Positions 61,468 through 64,000 of a stretch of DNA of 64,000 nucleotides are shown one piece after another (the first letter of the stretch is position 1; the number at the start of each line of letters is the position of its first letter). Below the pieces are notes generated by a model. It worked only from the letters and a program-made list of their open reading frames with translations. It was not told the DNA's origin and searched no databases. A program made the position numbers and the translations under genes. This DNA is from JAABVY01 sp964496505 (lineage in GTDB: Bacteria; Zixibacteria; MSB-5A5; JAABVY01): positions 4,212 through 68,211 of the forward strand of contig CAZBZV010000014.1 in NCBI GenBank assembly GCA_964496505.1, given 5' to 3'.

Positions 61468-63003
61468 ATGCTCGCAAAAATCCTTTCGGCGGCTGTGTTG
61501 GGCATTGACGCTTATGTCGTGGAGGTCGAGGCGGATATCTCTCAGCAGTTGCCGGCATTCGCAACAGTGGGGCTGCCGGACGGCGCGGTCAAGGAGGCCA
61601 AGGAACGAGTGGCCGCCGCCATCAAAAATTCCGACTTTGTTTTTCCGGCCAAGAAAATTACTATCAACCTCGCTCCGGCCGATATTCGCAAGGAGGGGTC
61701 GGCCTTTGATCTGCCGATAGCAGTCGGCATCCTGGGCGCCACCGGCCAGATTTTACGCGATGACTTCGACAGCTTTGTGATGGTAGGTGAATTGTCTCTT
61801 GACGGTACGCTCAAGCCTGTACCGGGGATTCTTCCGATCGCAATACAGATCGCCAAAAAAGAGAACGCCGCCATGATAGTGCCGAAGGAAAATGCCATGG
61901 AGGCTGCGATTGCCTCGGGACTGGATGTCTATCCGCTGGGCTCGCTGCGCGATACTGTCGATTTTCTGGAGGATGGCAGCGGAGTCAAACCTTATAAAAT
62001 CGATGTTGACGAGGTCTTCAGCCAGGCGCTGAATTACCCCATGGATTTCTCCGATGTCAAGGGGCAGGAGACCGCCAAACGCGCCCTCGAGGTTGCCGCC
62101 GCGGGCGGACATAATCTGCTCATGGTGGGGCCGCCCGGATCGGGCAAGACTATGCTGGCGCGGAGGCTCCCGACTGTACTCCCGAACCTGACTATGGAAG
62201 AGGCGCTGGAGGTTACCAAGATATATTCGGTGGCGGGCCTGCTCCCGGCCAATACCGCTCTTATCGCCACGCGGCAGTTCTGCTCGCCGCATCATACGAT
62301 CTCCGATGCCGGTCTGATTGGCGGGGGACGGGTGCCCAAGCCGGGACAGGTTTCGCTGGCGCATCACGGGGTACTGTTCCTGGATGAGATGCCGGAGTTC
62401 CGCAAGGATATACTGGAGATGCTTCGTCAGCCGATGGAGGACGGGCAGGTTACCATTTCGCGTTCTATGGTCAGCCTGACCTATCCCTCACAGTTCATGC
62501 TGGTGGGTGCGATGAACCCGTGCCCGTGCGGATTTTTCGGCGACCCGAATCATGAGTGCACATGCAATCCCGGGCAGATTCAGAAATATATGTCCAAGGT
62601 ATCCGGACCGCTTCTGGATAGGATCGATATTCATATCGAGGTACCGGCGGTGAAGTTCAAGGACCTCGCGGGCGAGCCGACCGGCGAGAAGTCCGATTCG
62701 ATTCGCGAGCGGGTCAACCATGCCCGCAAGATACAACTCATGCGATTCAACAGCGAGGAGAGGATGTTCTGCAACGCGCATATGGAGTCGAAGGATTTGC
62801 AGAAGTACTGCCCGCTGGATAATAAATCGCTGGAGCTTTTGCGCACCGCGATTACAAAGCTGGGTCTCTCGGCGCGTGCTTACGATCGAATTATCAAGGT
62901 CTCCCGCACAATCGCAGACATCGAAGCCGAGGAACGCATCCAAACCCGCCACATCTCCGAGGCCATCCAGTACCGCAGCTTGGACCGGAATCTGTGGATG
63001 TGA
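61468..63003 (+). CDS. comM: ComM/YifB-type Mg-chelatase-like AAA+ ATPase
   Basis: 511 aa, the usual length. N-terminal domain: FATVGLPDGAVKEAKERV and TINLAPADIRKEGSAFDLPIA; AAA core: GPPGSGKTMLARRLP (Walker A), LFLDEMPEF (Walker B), and MNPCPCGFFGD; C-terminal part: RILLSARAYDR-like words here read LGLSARAYDRIIKVSRTIAD. ComM drives branch migration in natural transformation. GGGGGA is placed a few bases before the ATG. A REP-like array begins 18 bases after the stop. Confidence 0.94.
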   Translation: MLAKILSAAVLGIDAYVVEVEADISQQLPAFATVGLPDGAVKEAKERVAAAIKNSDFVFPAKKITINLAPADIRKEGSAFDLPIAVGILGATGQILRDDFDSFVMVGELSLDGTLKPVPGILPIAIQIAKKENAAMIVPKENAMEAAIASGLDVYPLGSLRDTVDFLEDGSGVKPYKIDVDEVFSQALNYPMDFSDVKGQETAKRALEVAAAGGHNLLMVGPPGSGKTMLARRLPTVLPNLTMEEALEVTKIYSVAGLLPANTALIATRQFCSPHHTISDAGLIGGGRVPKPGQVSLAHHGVLFLDEMPEFRKDILEMLRQPMEDGQVTISRSMVSLTYPSQFMLVGAMNPCPCGFFGDPNHECTCNPGQIQKYMSKVSGPLLDRIDIHIEVPAVKFKDLAGEPTGEKSDSIRERVNHARKIQLMRFNSEERMFCNAHMESKDLQKYCPLDNKSLELLRTAITKLGLSARAYDRIIKVSRTIADIEAEERIQTRHISEAIQYRSLDRNLWM

Positions 63004-63020
63004 GCGTGGAAAACATTTGG

Positions 63021-63212
63021 TATCCCACATGATAATGTGGGTTCGAACATTTTGCCTGCTATGTTCATAATTAAAGACGAACTACGGACGTGAGAATAAC
63101 AGTGGTATCCCACATGATAATGTGGGTTTAAACATATTGCCTGCTATGTTCTTAATCAAAGACGAACTACGGACGTGAGAATAACAGTGGTATCCCACAT
63201 GATAATGTGGGT
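63021..63212 (+). repeat. 85-bp tandem repeat array with REP-like hairpins
   Basis: TATCCCACAT-GATA-ATGTGGGT begins at 63021, 63106 and 63191, an exact 85-base period. Each unit has a 7-bp stem CCCACAT/ATGTGGG with loop GATA and about 60 nearly identical bases (TTGCCTGCTATGTTC ... GACGAACTACGGACG). The third unit runs into the N gap and the sequence after it continues the same unit, so more copies are likely. Confidence 0.9.
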
Positions 63213-63312
63213 NNNNNNNNNNNNNNNNNNNNNNNNNNNNNNNNNNNNNNNNNNNNNNNNNNNNNNNNNNNNNNNNNNNNNNNNNNNNNNNNNNNNNNNN
63301 NNNNNNNNNNNN
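63213..63312. other. assembly gap
   Basis: One hundred N, the usual scaffold-gap placeholder, inside the tandem repeat, which probably broke assembly; its real size is unknown. Confidence 0.95.
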
Positions 63313-63380
63313 TTAAACATATTGCCTGCTATGATTGCATGCAAAGAAAATCTTTGAGCATAAAAAATGGCATTTAAATT

Positions 63381-63908
63381 ATGAAGCTAAAGCATTATGA
63401 TCATGACGGACGTGCTAGATTCGTCACATTCTGCACACACAATAAAATGCCGCTTCTGACAAGCAATAAATTTCGGAAGATTGTAATTGAAAGCATTGAT
63501 TTATTTCGTGATAAATATAAATTAAAGCTATTGGGCTACGTCATTATGCCGGAGCATTTACATCTGGTGCTCGTTCCGCCTGAAGATATAAAACTGGGAC
63601 CGATGATTGGGAAAATGAAAATACTGTCATCAACAGGAATTCATGAGTTAATGCGCAATTCCAATTCACCGATGATAGAGCGCTTGACTGTGAGAAGAAA
63701 TAAAGTAGATAACTTTGTTTTCTGGCAGAGACGATGTTATGATCATAATTGCAGGGATACGGAATCGGTTTGGGAGAAAGTCATCTACTGTCATAATAAT
63801 CCGGTCAAACGGGGATTAGTATCTGAATTGAAAAACTGGATTTGGAGCAGTTATAGATATTATTCTGGATATAATGATGTTTTGCTTGAGATGGACATAG
63901 CAGGATGA
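63381..63908 (+). CDS. REP-associated tyrosine transposase (RAYT, Y1_Tnp)
   Basis: 175 aa, the usual length. FVTFCTHNKMPLL near the start, YVIMPEHLHLVLVPP (the His-x-His metal pair), FWQRRCYDHNCRD, and YCHNNPVKRGLV with the catalytic Tyr region are the order of Y1/IS200-like RAYT proteins. They nick single-stranded DNA at REP hairpins and are single-copy in many genomes. REP-like hairpins with the same stem flank it at 63021-63212 and 63918-63935. The ATG at 63381 has no strong ribosome site. Confidence 0.92.
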   Translation: MKLKHYDHDGRARFVTFCTHNKMPLLTSNKFRKIVIESIDLFRDKYKLKLLGYVIMPEHLHLVLVPPEDIKLGPMIGKMKILSSTGIHELMRNSNSPMIERLTVRRNKVDNFVFWQRRCYDHNCRDTESVWEKVIYCHNNPVKRGLVSELKNWIWSSYRYYSGYNDVLLEMDIAG

Positions 63909-63917
63909 TCTGAATTT

Positions 63918-63935
63918 CCCACATTTTCATGTGGG
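63918..63935 (+). repeat. REP-like hairpin downstream of the RAYT gene
   Basis: CCCACAT (63918-63924), loop TTTC, ATGTGGG (63929-63935): the stem of the upstream array with a different loop, so the transposase gene is bracketed by the same hairpin. Confidence 0.82.
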
Positions 63936-63958
63936 GTACCTGTGTATGTACGAACAAG

Positions 63959-63995
63959 ACATAGGTAACAGAAAAGACCGATCACATGGGTAACA
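63959..63995. repeat. direct 12-bp repeat near window end
   Basis: ACATAGGTAACA (63959-63970) and ACATGGGTAACA (63984-63995) are spaced 25 bases apart. Short direct repeats of this kind occur in the ends of some insertion sequences; the window stops before any gene. Confidence 0.4.
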
Positions 63996-64000
63996 CTTTT

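Noticed and set aside
63035..63060. GGTTCGAAC as a tRNA T-arm
   Set aside because: It lies in the tandem repeat hairpin; no acceptor stem or anticodon arm fits around it.
63021..63345. Regularly spaced repeats as a CRISPR array
   Set aside because: The whole 85-base unit is conserved, including the part between hairpins. There are no variable spacers and no cas genes nearby.

Overview
The window looks like a scaffold end from an uncultured Gram-negative bacterium of the FCB-like kind, most plausibly candidate phylum Zixibacteria or a close relative. That is inference, not a database result. It rests on outer-membrane proteins (Omp85, LptE, PorV/PorQ, Wzi-like), many lipoproteins, a secreted protease with a type IX secretion (T9SS/FlgD-like) C-terminal tail, a GWxTD protein, and a secreted repeat protein ending in paired dockerin-like EF-hand motifs. 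Base composition is balanced. Intergenic gaps are littered with fold-back repeats. A 100-N scaffold gap lies at 63213-63312.

Layout. (i) 1-2036 (+): the 3' part of an M50 protease/HlyD adaptor fusion, then a 25-codon peptide gene with its own promoter, perfect Shine-Dalgarno and terminator, a candidate RiPP-type precursor. (ii) 2026-17822 (-): a signalling block made of GAF/PAS histidine kinase plus Ser/Thr kinase-TPR, Omp85 protein plus small secreted protein, NtrY/NtrC-like two-component pair plus NUDIX, an RsbU/RsbW/STAS partner-switching set, and Rex with a perfect operator over its own promoter. (iii) 17910-22242 (-): a YhaN/YhaO-like (SbcC/SbcD-like) pair and a DNRLRE-like lipoprotein. 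(iv) 22767-33330 (+): small secreted proteins, GWxTD protein, hbd-crt, YbjQ, subtilase and HYR/TPR lipoprotein, separated by palindromic repeats. (v) 33415-39781 (+): yggS-divIVA-purine nucleoside phosphorylase-ileS-dksA-like-lspA, followed by a long-stem hairpin. (vi) 39978-44580 (-): TPR protein, Wzi-like barrel, and an SSS symporter preceded by an overlapping 33-aa membrane peptide. (vii) 44773-52490: lipoproteins, leucine-rich-repeat protein, BNR/dockerin protein, MORN protein and CheY-like regulator. (viii) 52746-63003 (+): hutI, lptE, porV, cold-shock-like protein, exonuclease-WYL fusion, two EB_dh-like lipoproteins with collagen-like stalks, VOC, HAD and ComM. (ix) 63021-64000: an 85-bp tandem array of REP-like hairpins beside a REP-associated (Y1) transposase.

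The most unusual material is the short peptide gene beside the M50-HlyD fusion, the REP/RAYT array, the overlapping symporter micropeptide, the exonuclease-WYL fusion and the collagen-stalk EB_dh lipoproteins. Most other genes are recognisable housekeeping, signalling or envelope functions. No rRNA, tRNA or CRISPR array was recognised.
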